Assembly (NCBI GenBank): GCA_027592925.1
Contig: JAQCJO010000005.1
Location: 1-62,259 of the forward strand
Source: Actinomycetota bacterium
GTDB taxonomy: Bacteria; Actinomycetota; Acidimicrobiia; Acidimicrobiales; Ilumatobacteraceae
Length of the DNA stretch: 62,259 nt
Reading direction: 5' to 3'
In this document: in pieces, positions 38,489 to 47,213 of the stretch
How positions within the stretch are numbered: position 1 is the first letter of the stretch
Layout of the letters: each line of letters opens with the position of its first letter
Position numbers and translations under genes: made by a program
Notes under the pieces: generated by a model
What the model was told of the DNA's origin: nothing
What the model saw: only the letters and a program-made list of their open reading frames with translations
Database searches by the model: none

Positions 38489-39715
38489 TTATTGCTCTTC
38501 GGGCGGTCGTACGTGCCGAAACTGGACGAGTAACAGCAAGTCATAGGTGATCTTGAGTGCCGCGCATGCAAGTAGCGGCCACCCAAAATTGGATTGATCG
38601 AGCATCCATCCTGCAGCAATTGGGGGGAGTGCGGTTGCGAGGCTTCGCGGTACATTGGTGATGCTTGCCGCCGCTGCACGCTCTGGCGGAGTCACGACCG
38701 CCATCACATAGCTCTGACGTACTGGCACATCCATTTGCGAAAGCAGTCCACGCAAAATAAACAGTGTCATTGCAAGCCAAACATTTGGCATAAATACAAC
38801 GCCTACGAGCAACAAGCTTGCTGGAATATGTGTGAAGACCATGGTGCGTACAAGACCAATGCGTTTGGCAATGTGCACCGAAAGCAACGAAGAGAATGCA
38901 GAGAGCACTCCAGTTGCAAAGAAGATTGCGCCCAATGTGCTGACGGCAAGATCAAATTTGTGAAAGACCCACAATGCAAAGATTGCTTGCGTAGCAAACC
39001 CGCCACCGAGTGAGTCGAGGCTAAACAGCACGGCAAGTTTGTATACGACACGCCGTGACTCGGTGAGTGCATGCGCGCTATTGGCTGGGTGAGTGTTGGC
39101 GTGGCTGGACAATCGTTGATATATGAACAGCACAACGACTCCTGTAAGTGCATACATTACGAACGTAGATCTGTAGCCGGTGAGTGAACTGTGGTTGTAG
39201 CGCAGGGCAATCCACAGTGGGATGCCTGCACAGAGTGCTCCAATCGAACCCACAAGCGCACCACTGAGGTTGTACAGGGCAAACATTGCTGTGCGATCTG
39301 TGTCTGAAACCGATTGCGAAACCGATGCCTGTTCCAATGGCAAAAACATGCTTACGTCACCAGCAGACGGATTCATCGTGCCCAAGAATCCGATGACAAG
39401 AAGCGCGACGAAGCTTGTTGTAACACCAAATGCAAAGCCGGTTGCGATCATGATGCACGATGCATAAATGAGCAGACGAGCTGGTGCAACGCGGTGAGCG
39501 ATGAGGCCAGTGCCAATTGTGAAAATTGCCGAACCAAAAAGAGATGCGGTGATCACCGCCCCAATTTGTACGCCACTAAAACCAAGCGCGAGCAAATATG
39601 CCGGCAACATGACGTACACCATGCCATCGACAAACCCACGAATTCCTCGAGTGCCAATGAGCATTCGGCCATCAGTAGAGGCGCTTCCAGGTATGGAAAG
39701 CCAACCAGATCTCAC
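38489..39715 (-). CDS. MFS transporter
   Basis: Around 12 hydrophobic segments; convergent stop-to-stop with upstream synthetase. Confidence 0.82.
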   Translation of the reverse strand: MRSGWLSIPGSASTDGRMLIGTRGIRGFVDGMVYVMLPAYLLALGFSGVQIGAVITASLFGSAIFTIGTGLIAHRVAPARLLIYASCIMIATGFAFGVTTSFVALLVIGFLGTMNPSAGDVSMFLPLEQASVSQSVSDTDRTAMFALYNLSGALVGSIGALCAGIPLWIALRYNHSSLTGYRSTFVMYALTGVVVLFIYQRLSSHANTHPANSAHALTESRRVVYKLAVLFSLDSLGGGFATQAIFALWVFHKFDLAVSTLGAIFFATGVLSAFSSLLSVHIAKRIGLVRTMVFTHIPASLLLVGVVFMPNVWLAMTLFILRGLLSQMDVPVRQSYVMAVVTPPERAAAASITNVPRSLATALPPIAAGWMLDQSNFGWPLLACAALKITYDLLLLVQFRHVRPPEEQ

Positions 39716-39770
39716 ATACGCACGGTAGTGGCTTCTCGCCAGACGCCCATGGCAAGTAGTGTCTTGTCAC

Positions 39771-40787
39771 GTGCCACCAATTGATCTGACCCGTGATGAC
39801 GGGGTGCGATACGACGTAGTTGCGATCGGAAACGCATTAGTCGACGTGATCGCCGCAGTTGAAGATCAGTTTCTCGACGTTGAGCAAGTTGTGAAGGGTT
39901 CGATGACGTTGGTGGATGCAGATCGTTCTGCGCATCTGTATTCGCGTATCACCAAGCCGACACAAACGAGTGGTGGTTCGGCAGCCAACACTGCGTACGG
40001 ACTTGCAAGCCTCGGTGGGCGAGCGGGTTTCATTGGCAAGATTGCCGAAGACGACCTGGGTCGGGTATTTGGCAACGACATGAAGACAGTCGGTGTTGGG
40101 TTTCATCCAGGAGTCACTTCGACAACCGAACCAACAGGTCGTTGCATCATTGCAGTCACCCCAGACGGTCAGCGCTCGATGAGCACATTCTTGGGCGCGG
40201 CAAGTTTGCTTGACCCTGCCGATATTTCGCGCGAAGCGGTTGCGTCTGGCGCCGTGTTGTTTCTTGAGGGCTACCTGTTTGACCGTGATCTAGCAAAAGA
40301 AGCATTTCGCACCGCATCAAAATATGCCCATGAGGCTGGCCGCAAAGTTTCGTTAACTCTTTCGGATTCGTTTTGTGTTGATCGCCATCGCAGTGACTTC
40401 ATGGCGCTCATTAAAAACGACATCGATATTTTGTTCTGCAATGAATTTGAGTTGCAGTCGCTCTACCAAACCGATTCATACGAAGAAGCCCTTGGCAAAT
40501 TGCGCCATGATTGCGAGTTTGGTGCCGTTACTCGCGACAAGCGAGGCTCGGTTGTTATCAACGGCGATGATGTCGTACACATCGAGCCAGAGCCCGTAGA
40601 TCAGGTGGTCGATGCAACTGGTGCTGGCGACATGTACGCGGCTGGGTTTTTGTTTGGCTTCACGCGAGGAATGAAGATTGAAGACTGCGGAAGGCTTGGT
40701 TCGCTTTCGGCATCAGAAGTAATTACGCATGTTGGTCCACGCCCGTTGGTGCAGCTGAGCAGTCTGATTCCAAACCACCTACGCTGA
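39771..40787 (+). CDS. PfkB-family carbohydrate/adenosine kinase
   Basis: YDVVAIGNALVDVIAAVEDQFL, TSGGSAANTAYGLASLGGRAGFIGKIAEDDLG, VDATGAGDMYAAGFLFG. Confidence 0.9.
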   Translation: MPPIDLTRDDGVRYDVVAIGNALVDVIAAVEDQFLDVEQVVKGSMTLVDADRSAHLYSRITKPTQTSGGSAANTAYGLASLGGRAGFIGKIAEDDLGRVFGNDMKTVGVGFHPGVTSTTEPTGRCIIAVTPDGQRSMSTFLGAASLLDPADISREAVASGAVLFLEGYLFDRDLAKEAFRTASKYAHEAGRKVSLTLSDSFCVDRHRSDFMALIKNDIDILFCNEFELQSLYQTDSYEEALGKLRHDCEFGAVTRDKRGSVVINGDDVVHIEPEPVDQVVDATGAGDMYAAGFLFGFTRGMKIEDCGRLGSLSASEVITHVGPRPLVQLSSLIPNHLR

Positions 40788-40792
40788 TACTT

Positions 40793-41182
40793 ATGGCAAC
40801 TGATTCGCACGACAATCTCACAGTTCTTGGCTCGACGATTCGTCACGCCATTGACCACGTAGAAGTGTTTCCTGCGCCAGCACACGTGACATTGGTGCGA
40901 TTTACTACTGATGAAGTGACATCGATTTGCCCGGTCACATCTCAACCCGACTTGTCACACGTAACAATCGAATTTAAACCCGATCAACTGTGCATCGAGT
41001 CAAAGTCGCTCAAGTTGTACCTGTGGCGTTTTCGCGACATGGCCGTGTTTGCCGAGGCACTTGCTGCCGAGATTGCAAACGAAGTGATGGTGACAGTTAA
41101 ACCAATGTGGGTCAAAGTTGAACTCACGCAGCGACCACGTGGTGGCATTGAAGTACACGCAGTTGCCGAGCGCAACCGCTAA
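40793..41182 (+). CDS. queF: NADPH-dependent 7-cyano-7-deazaguanine reductase (QueF, short type)
   Basis: EVTSICPVTSQPDLSHVTIEFKPDQLCIESKSLKLYLWRFRDM; VKVELTQRPRGGI. Confidence 0.9.
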   Translation: MATDSHDNLTVLGSTIRHAIDHVEVFPAPAHVTLVRFTTDEVTSICPVTSQPDLSHVTIEFKPDQLCIESKSLKLYLWRFRDMAVFAEALAAEIANEVMVTVKPMWVKVELTQRPRGGIEVHAVAERNR

Positions 41183-41186
41183 ATAA

Positions 41187-41792
41187 CTACGCTTCTTCGT
41201 CGGCTGGTACGAACTTCAATTTGAGGTCGCCAAGATTGATCAGCGTTGAAGCAACCCAATGTCCAAGAGCGCCAAAGTGGTCGTCGAGCACAGCGCTCGT
41301 GCCATCTTGCAAAGTTTCTTCTGCCAACTCGTATTCGCCTTCGTAGGTAATTTCGAGCGCAAAGTCGGTGTTGTCGCTAGAAGTTGGATGACTCATTTCG
41401 ATCGTGATGTTGTCGCGCTCGAGTTTGCCATTGCCAACGACTGGGCTATACATGACGGCGACATCGTCGACAACTGAGGGGTCTGGTTGTTGTTCAAGTC
41501 GTTGAATGCGAAACACGACCTCGATTTCGATGGATGGATTGTGGTCAAGTATTTCTTCCACATACCAACTGCGATATGCGGCTTGGCTGCGACTTGGCCA
41601 ATTAAACGTGATGTGTGCAACTACCCGAGGTGGTTGACCTTCACCGGGCAAGCCATAACTCGTTTCCCATACCAAGTCACCGAGCAAGATGTCGGACTGC
41701 AAATGTTCTTCAAACGCTTGACGCTCAAGAAATGCATTGCCAAAAGCGTCGCGAAGAGCACTGATTGCATCGGTGAAGACATGGTCGAGCAT
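41187..41792 (-). CDS. Conserved hypothetical protein
   Basis: 201 aa intact ORF, convergent with queF and divergent from the enoyl-CoA hydratase. Confidence 0.6.
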   Translation of the reverse strand: MLDHVFTDAISALRDAFGNAFLERQAFEEHLQSDILLGDLVWETSYGLPGEGQPPRVVAHITFNWPSRSQAAYRSWYVEEILDHNPSIEIEVVFRIQRLEQQPDPSVVDDVAVMYSPVVGNGKLERDNITIEMSHPTSSDNTDFALEITYEGEYELAEETLQDGTSAVLDDHFGALGHWVASTLINLGDLKLKFVPADEEA

Positions 41793-41823
41793 GCGTATTT
41801 AGGGTACTCGCTAACCTTGAGCC

Positions 41824-42576
41824 ATGGCACTGGTCTTACTTGAAATTGCAGATGGTGTAGCAACACTCACACTCAACAACCCAGACGAGCGCAACACCAT
41901 GACTGCGCCGATGGTTGCCGAGATTGTTGTGGCAATGGACCGCATTGAAGGAGACAGTGCAATCGGCGCACTCGTGGTGACAGGTACCGCCCCAGCTTTT
42001 TGTGCAGGTGCCAATCTTGGCAATCTGGCAGAAGCCGATGGTGAATCTCTCGGAGTGATCTATGAAGGTTTCTTGCGCATTGCGCGAAGCCCGTTGCCAA
42101 CGATCGCAGCAGTCAACGGTGCTGCAGTTGGGGCAGGAATGAATTTGGCACTCGGTTGCGACGTGCGCATCGCCGCAAAACGAGCCAAGTTCGATACACG
42201 ATTTTTGCAACTCGGCATTCACCCCGGTGGAGGCCACACATGGATGCTGCGACGTATCGTTGGACCACAAGTGACTGCAGCAGCGGTGCTGTTTGGCGAA
42301 GTGCTCGATGGTACTGAAGCACAACGGGTTGGCCTCGCGTATCGCTGTGTTGAGGATGCAGACTTGCTTGCCGTCGCGCACGAGATGGCGGCCCGTGCTG
42401 CGAGCGCACCACGCGAACTTGTGATTGAAACCAAAAAGACTCTTGCCACTATGGCGGATGTGCAAACACACCCAGACGCCGTGGCGCGAGAACTCACGCC
42501 GCAATTGTGGAGCACCCGCCAACCCTGGTTTGCCGAGCGTTTGGCTGCGCTGCAAGCAAAAATCACCAAAAAGTAA
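41824..42576 (+). CDS. Enoyl-CoA hydratase/isomerase family protein
   Basis: LTLNNPDERNTMTAPMV, GTAPAFCAGANLGNL, AAVNGAAVGAGMNLALGCDVRIAAKRAKF. Confidence 0.92.
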   Translation: MALVLLEIADGVATLTLNNPDERNTMTAPMVAEIVVAMDRIEGDSAIGALVVTGTAPAFCAGANLGNLAEADGESLGVIYEGFLRIARSPLPTIAAVNGAAVGAGMNLALGCDVRIAAKRAKFDTRFLQLGIHPGGGHTWMLRRIVGPQVTAAAVLFGEVLDGTEAQRVGLAYRCVEDADLLAVAHEMAARAASAPRELVIETKKTLATMADVQTHPDAVARELTPQLWSTRQPWFAERLAALQAKITKK

Positions 42577-42697
42577 GTACGAGTAGCTGATAGCGCCAAA
42601 GTCGCGCGGGTGTCGGTCGTGGGTGTACAGTAAAACTAAGGGGAGCTAGCAGTGTCGAATTCGTCAGTATCGAGAGATATGAAAGGCGGGGGAAGCA

Positions 42698-43015
42698 ATG
42701 AGCAAGCGTCACAAACACCGACAAGTGGTGTTGCCACCAACAATTGAGACTCGGGCGCACGCCCACAATGAGCGTCACCGAGTGAACTCAGAGTTGCATC
42801 TGGTGACCAACTTGGTGAGCCACGGGGTAGACCCCGATGATGTCATTGAACCTGGTCCTGCGTGGAAACCGCTGCATCATCATGATGCGGAAATTGGTAT
42901 CGAGCAATCACGCAAACAAGTCATCAAGCATTGGAAGACAAAAGCTTGGAAGCGACGCAAGGTTGTGCGCAAGCAGCGAGTGCTCGAGATAGAACATCTG
43001 CGCGACATCGCGTAA
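42698..43015 (+). CDS. Small basic His-rich hypothetical protein
   Basis: GGCGGGGGAAGCA RBS before ATG; MSKRHKHRQVVLPPTIETRAHAHNERHRVN..WKTKAWKRRKVVRKQR. Confidence 0.55.
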   Translation: MSKRHKHRQVVLPPTIETRAHAHNERHRVNSELHLVTNLVSHGVDPDDVIEPGPAWKPLHHHDAEIGIEQSRKQVIKHWKTKAWKRRKVVRKQRVLEIEHLRDIA

Positions 43016-43035
43016 ATATTTCTAGAACTTAATTT

Positions 43036-43686
43036 TTATTGCAGCCACTCAGCGCTGAGCTGGTCCTGGCGTTGCTGCCATTCTTCAACCGTGAATCCGT
43101 AGCGCACGTGGTCTTCCCACACGCCATTGATTTCTAGAAAACGTTCGGCCAAACCCTCTTCGCGAATGCCAAGTTTTTCCATCACACGACGACTGTTGTA
43201 ATTGCGCGGAATGATGCAGATCTCCATGCGGTGCAAGCCGAGGTCTTCAAACGCATATTTTGAAACCACGAGCACTGCTTCTGACATGAAGGCATTACCG
43301 GCGCGAGCCTCATCAATCCAATAACCAATCGTGCCGCACTGCATTGCGCTGCGTACAACGTTGTTGATATTGACTTCGCCGGCAAATGAACCTTCAATAA
43401 AAATACCGAATGCATACGAGCCGCCAGACTGGCGCTCGCGATCGCGAGCGACACAGCGATTGTTGAACGCATCGCGATTGGTTGAAGGGTCTGGAAGGTG
43501 TGCAGCCTTGATGGGCTCCCATTTGCCGAGCCATTCGCCGTTACGGTGACGCACTTCGCTCCACGCTTCAAAGTCTGATGCAGTGAGCGGCCGCACAACA
43601 ATGCGTTTGCCATACAGACGCAGTGGTGCGCCTGCTGACGTGACGACGCTTGCTGGGTGCAACTGGTGACTAGATGGCGAACTCAT
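43036..43686 (-). CDS. GNAT N-acetyltransferase (RimJ/RimL-like)
   Basis: LRLYGKRIVVRPLTASDFEAWSEVR; GTIGYWIDEARAGNAFMSEAVLVVSKYAFEDLGLHRMEICIIPRNYNSRRVMEKLGIREEG. Confidence 0.9.
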   Translation of the reverse strand: MSSPSSHQLHPASVVTSAGAPLRLYGKRIVVRPLTASDFEAWSEVRHRNGEWLGKWEPIKAAHLPDPSTNRDAFNNRCVARDRERQSGGSYAFGIFIEGSFAGEVNINNVVRSAMQCGTIGYWIDEARAGNAFMSEAVLVVSKYAFEDLGLHRMEICIIPRNYNSRRVMEKLGIREEGLAERFLEINGVWEDHVRYGFTVEEWQQRQDQLSAEWLQ

Positions 43687-45089
43687 TGTGGATCCAGTAT
43701 GTGTTGCACAACGCCGTCAAGCAAATTGTGCACAGACACGGTGAGCGAGGGTATGCGCAGGCGGCGCATAATGCCAACGAGTGCGCAACAGCCACCCACG
43801 ATGACATCGGCGCGTTCGGTTGGAAGCCCTGGGTTTGATTTGCGATCGGTAAGAGACTCGGTGGCAAGAGTGCGAAATACATCTTCGGCGGCTTCTCGTG
43901 TGAGCGTCATGCCATGCAATGCAACAGGATCAAATCGGGCAATGCCCAACTCGACGGCGGCGATTGTGACGATGGTGCCAGCAACGCCTACAACTCTGGT
44001 CGCTTCAAGCACTTGTGGTTGCTCACGTACGAGATCATCCATGAAATCGGTAACGAGACCGATCGCATTGGTGAGTTCTTCTGGTTTTGGAGGGTCGCGT
44101 TGCAATTCGGTTTCGGTGAGCACAACTGCGCCAAACGGAAAACTAACAGTGTGTTGCAACTCGTTACCGACACCGATCATGACTTCGGTTGAGCCACCAC
44201 CAATGTCGACAACGATGGTGGTTCCATTGTGCGGCTCGAGTTTGCTGAGGGCTCCGCGATATGCGAGTTGTCCTTCTAGGACACCTGAGATGATTTCGGG
44301 ACGCTTGCCCAGAACGGTTTGGGCTTGATCAAGAAATGTGTTGGCATTAGATGCTCGACGGCATGCCTCAGTTGCAGTGACGCGAAAAGTTTCGACATTG
44401 TGTTGTTTGAGTAGTGATGCATAGATGGCAAGTTGCTGAACAGTTGCAGTAATCGCACTGTCGTCAAGCAGTCCAGATGCAGCGACACCTTTGCCGAGCC
44501 GGGTCACGTTTGCTTCACGAACAATCTCGTTACCGTCTGGATCAACAATCAATAAATTGGTGGAGTTGGTACCGATGTCGATTGCCGCAACGGGCGAAGT
44601 GAAAACGGGGCGAGCCGGCGCGTTGTTTACAACTACGTAATCGTCTCGCGAGACATCTAGTTTGTCAGCCACCCATTGACCCACCGGGTCATCACCCACT
44701 GCAAGCCACCAACCGAAATGTGCATGCAAGCATTTGACTCCCACGCGCGTGCCACCAACACCGCCAAAGGGTCGAGGGCCAGTGTGGGTTGAGTCGATTG
44801 CGGCGTCGCGTTCGGCTGCGTAACGATTGTGAGTTTCTTCGAGAGCCGTTGGGCCAATGTCGGCTTCGGCTTGATTGACGCCACCGCTTGCTTCGAGTCG
44901 TCCAACAATTACTGTCTCGTGCTCGCCCAATAACCAATATCGCGTTGGCATTGGCGTTCCGTCATCGAGAAATGGGGCGTTGCGCAACACCACTGGATCA
45001 CCACTTTTTGTGCGAACAACGATTTCAAATTGTCCTTGGGGAACTCGACCCAAAAGCTCGCCGACTCTGGCAATGTCGGCGGGAGTCAT
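43683..45089 (-). CDS. ppx: DUF501 - Ppx/GppA phosphatase fusion protein
   Basis: N-term DUF501 (GRVPQGQFEIVVRTKSGDPVVLRNAPFLDDGTPMPTRYWLLGE..KCLHAHFGWWLA) continuous with AAIDIGTNSTNLLIVD..VVDIGGGSTEVMIG..GVAGTIVTIAA. Confidence 0.9.
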   Translation of the reverse strand: MTPADIARVGELLGRVPQGQFEIVVRTKSGDPVVLRNAPFLDDGTPMPTRYWLLGEHETVIVGRLEASGGVNQAEADIGPTALEETHNRYAAERDAAIDSTHTGPRPFGGVGGTRVGVKCLHAHFGWWLAVGDDPVGQWVADKLDVSRDDYVVVNNAPARPVFTSPVAAIDIGTNSTNLLIVDPDGNEIVREANVTRLGKGVAASGLLDDSAITATVQQLAIYASLLKQHNVETFRVTATEACRRASNANTFLDQAQTVLGKRPEIISGVLEGQLAYRGALSKLEPHNGTTIVVDIGGGSTEVMIGVGNELQHTVSFPFGAVVLTETELQRDPPKPEELTNAIGLVTDFMDDLVREQPQVLEATRVVGVAGTIVTIAAVELGIARFDPVALHGMTLTREAAEDVFRTLATESLTDRKSNPGLPTERADVIVGGCCALVGIMRRLRIPSLTVSVHNLLDGVVQHILDPQ

Positions 45090-45092
45090 GGG

Positions 45093-45764
45093 CTACAAAA
45101 ATTTGATTGCGGCAATCACAACCGCAACGAGTGCAACGACAACGGGAATTGCGCGCTTGAGTATTGGTGCACCCGCAGTGCCGAGTAGATCGAGTGGCGC
45201 AACTTCGGCGCTCTCAATCTTGCGAATTTCTGGGCTTGCAGCAGCAACTGTTGTTGCCGCTGGCGCAGTAGTTGCCGCTGGCGCAGTAGTTGCCGCTGGC
45301 GCAGTAGTTGCCGCTGGCGCACTGGCAATCAACTGGTTGAGGTTTTCTGAAAATTGTTTCAGCAGTTTGTCGCTCACGTCGGCAAGTGCGCCACGACCAA
45401 ACTGTGCGACTTTGCCCGAGATGGTGAGGTCGGTGACCACGGTGCATTTTGTGGATGTTGGTGTGATCGAGGTGAGTTGGGCGGTGATAATTGCAGATGC
45501 TGTGCCCTTACCCGTGGTGTCGCGACCTTCGCCTTTGAGTGAAGCGGTGTGGGCTAGATCATCGCGCGACACAAAACTTGCCTGACCCTTGAACTGAGCA
45601 ACGATCGGACCGACCTTGATCTTGACTTGACCGCGGTATGTATCACCCTCAACTTCGGTAAGTTGCGCACCTGGCAAGCATGGCGCAATTCGCTCGAGGT
45701 CGGTGAGAATTACCCATGCGTCATTGACTGGCACATTGACGATGAACTCGTGATTCAGATCCAT
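45093..45764 (-). CDS. coxG: CoxG-like SRPBCC protein with C-terminal TM anchor
   Basis: FIVNVPVNDAWVILTDLERIAPCLPGAQLTEVEGDTYRGQVKIKVGPIVAQFKG; (APAATT)n linker; TM VVALVAVVIAAIKFL. Confidence 0.9.
   Translation of the reverse strand: MDLNHEFIVNVPVNDAWVILTDLERIAPCLPGAQLTEVEGDTYRGQVKIKVGPIVAQFKGQASFVSRDDLAHTASLKGEGRDTTGKGTASAIITAQLTSITPTSTKCTVVTDLTISGKVAQFGRGALADVSDKLLKQFSENLNQLIASAPAATTAPAATTAPAATTAPAATTVAAASPEIRKIESAEVAPLDLLGTAGAPILKRAIPVVVALVAVVIAAIKFL
45253..45324. repeat. Four tandem 18-bp units (GTTGCCGCTGGCGCAGTA) inside coxG
   Basis: Three identical units 45253-45306 plus a fourth diverging in its last 3 bp; encodes the APAATT linker. Confidence 0.95.
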
Positions 45765-46402
45765 TACACACTTCTCCGAGATTCGACAATAAGTTTGCTT
45801 GCTTGTTCGAGGTCTTCAATCGTGTCGATGTCGATTGCTGATCCTGTACAGGATACTTCACTGACAAGTTGATGATGAGAGCGCAATAAGTTGCGCGCAC
45901 CTTCGTCGCCTGTTGTTGGCAAGTGCGACCACATCTCTGCATGCAACTTGACGGGGTTGCCACGCTTGGTGTCGTATGTCGCTACTGCAAGCGGGGAAGT
46001 GCTGCTTGCAACACGTTGCCAAGCACTCGGCGGAACGCACGGTTGATCGGCGAGACCGATGACCACTGCCTGCGCGCCGAGCGATGCGGCAAACTCAATT
46101 GCGCAGTGCACCGAACTTGCCATGCCGGTCGACCAATTGGGATTGTTGATCGAATGTGGCAGACCCCATTTTGTGATGGATGCCTGCGCCTCGTCACTGA
46201 GGGCAAAATCGAGCGGCAGTGGCGTTTTGCCGGTCACCACGACCACTGGCCCGATGCTGGCTTCGATGGCTGATTCGATCGCCCAGTGGTACACAGGGCG
46301 CCCCTGAGCGACGCTCAGCAGCTTGTGGGTCGATCCAACGAATCGGGTTCCACTGCCTGCAGCGAGCACTACAGCAACGGTGAGAGACCCTGTCATACCC
46401 AA
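45764..46402 (-). CDS. MobA/MocA-like nucleotidyltransferase (molybdenum cofactor cytidylyltransferase)
   Basis: VAVVLAAGSGTRFVGSTHKLLSVAQGRPVYHWAI, VIGLADQPCVPPSAW; coupled to coxG. Confidence 0.85.
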   Translation of the reverse strand: MGMTGSLTVAVVLAAGSGTRFVGSTHKLLSVAQGRPVYHWAIESAIEASIGPVVVVTGKTPLPLDFALSDEAQASITKWGLPHSINNPNWSTGMASSVHCAIEFAASLGAQAVVIGLADQPCVPPSAWQRVASSTSPLAVATYDTKRGNPVKLHAEMWSHLPTTGDEGARNLLRSHHQLVSEVSCTGSAIDIDTIEDLEQASKLIVESRRSV

Positions 46403-46454
46403 TGTCTACTTGGGTTTTGGAGGATCCCCAAATATTACAATTAGATGACATAAA

Positions 46455-46472
46455 ATGTTACTGAAGTGACAT
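46455..46472. promoter_or_regulatory. Near-perfect palindrome ATGTTACTGAAGTGACAT in a divergent promoter region
   Basis: Arms ATGTTACT / AGTGACAT (7 of 8 complementary) between divergent mocA-like and NlpC/P60 genes. Confidence 0.45.
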
Positions 46473-46543
46473 ATGGCGAGTTATCGCCCCCGCGAACTCC
46501 ACCGCCCCCCGGTTGAGTCAGGGCCAGCCTGTCACCCCAAACC

Positions 46544-47200
46544 ATGACCACAACACATGTCTATACGCATATTCGCAGGTATGTCTGTTTAGGGCTTGTT
46601 GCGGCAGCTTTTGTGATGTTTGGATTGCCTCAACAAGTATCTGCCAAACCAATGCCACAAAGTCAAGAGCGAGTGATCGCACAGTCCGCACAAGAAGCGG
46701 TAGCGCTTTTTGACTCGTTTACTGAACTCAGTGCGGCAGACCGGAGCGATGTTTTCTCTGCGCTTGTTGCCGACATTGCAAGACAGGCAGCAGTTTTTTT
46801 GGGAGTAGATGTGCGATTGACGCAACAGTCTTGGTTGCGTGCAGATATGGCGCACAAACTTGCATTGATGAATGATCTCACTCAACTTGGTGTGCCCTAC
46901 AAAATTAATGCTGCAACCGAAAACGTTGCTTTTGATTGTTCGGGACTCGTTGCATTTGCATGGGGAAAAGCAGGGGTTGCACTCTCGCGTGGGTCCTCAG
47001 CACAATTTGCAAGCGCCACACTTGTGAAAGTCGAAGAAGCGCAGCCCGGTGACTTAATTTGGCGTCCTGGTCACATTTCGATGTACTTGGGAGTGCCAAG
47101 CGCTGTTTTGCAAACGCCATATTTGGGCAGAAGTGTTGAATTGCAAAAGATGAACGACCGCATTACTTCTTGGGTGAAATACGCAAATCCATTGATATGA
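46544..47200 (+). CDS. Secreted NlpC/P60-family peptidoglycan hydrolase
   Basis: Signal peptide; VAFDCSGLVAFAWGKAGVALSRGSSAQF, AQPGDLIWRPGHISMYLG. Confidence 0.9.
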   Translation: MTTTHVYTHIRRYVCLGLVAAAFVMFGLPQQVSAKPMPQSQERVIAQSAQEAVALFDSFTELSAADRSDVFSALVADIARQAAVFLGVDVRLTQQSWLRADMAHKLALMNDLTQLGVPYKINAATENVAFDCSGLVAFAWGKAGVALSRGSSAQFASATLVKVEEAQPGDLIWRPGHISMYLGVPSAVLQTPYLGRSVELQKMNDRITSWVKYANPLI

Positions 47201-47213
47201 ATTTTTTGTAATT

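Noticed and set aside
38483-38494. AT palindrome ATAATTAT at convergent gene ends as a terminator
   Set aside because: Too short and AT-only, with no GC stem; likely coincidental to back-to-back TAA stops.
45253-45324. Tandem repeats considered as a CRISPR-like array
   Set aside because: No spacers; the units are contiguous and in-frame coding for a CoxG linker.
46403-46543. c-di-AMP (ydaO-type) riboswitch upstream of NlpC/P60
   Set aside because: Context is suggestive for actinobacterial cell-wall hydrolases, but I could not match the conserved ydaO core; a covariance-model search would be needed.
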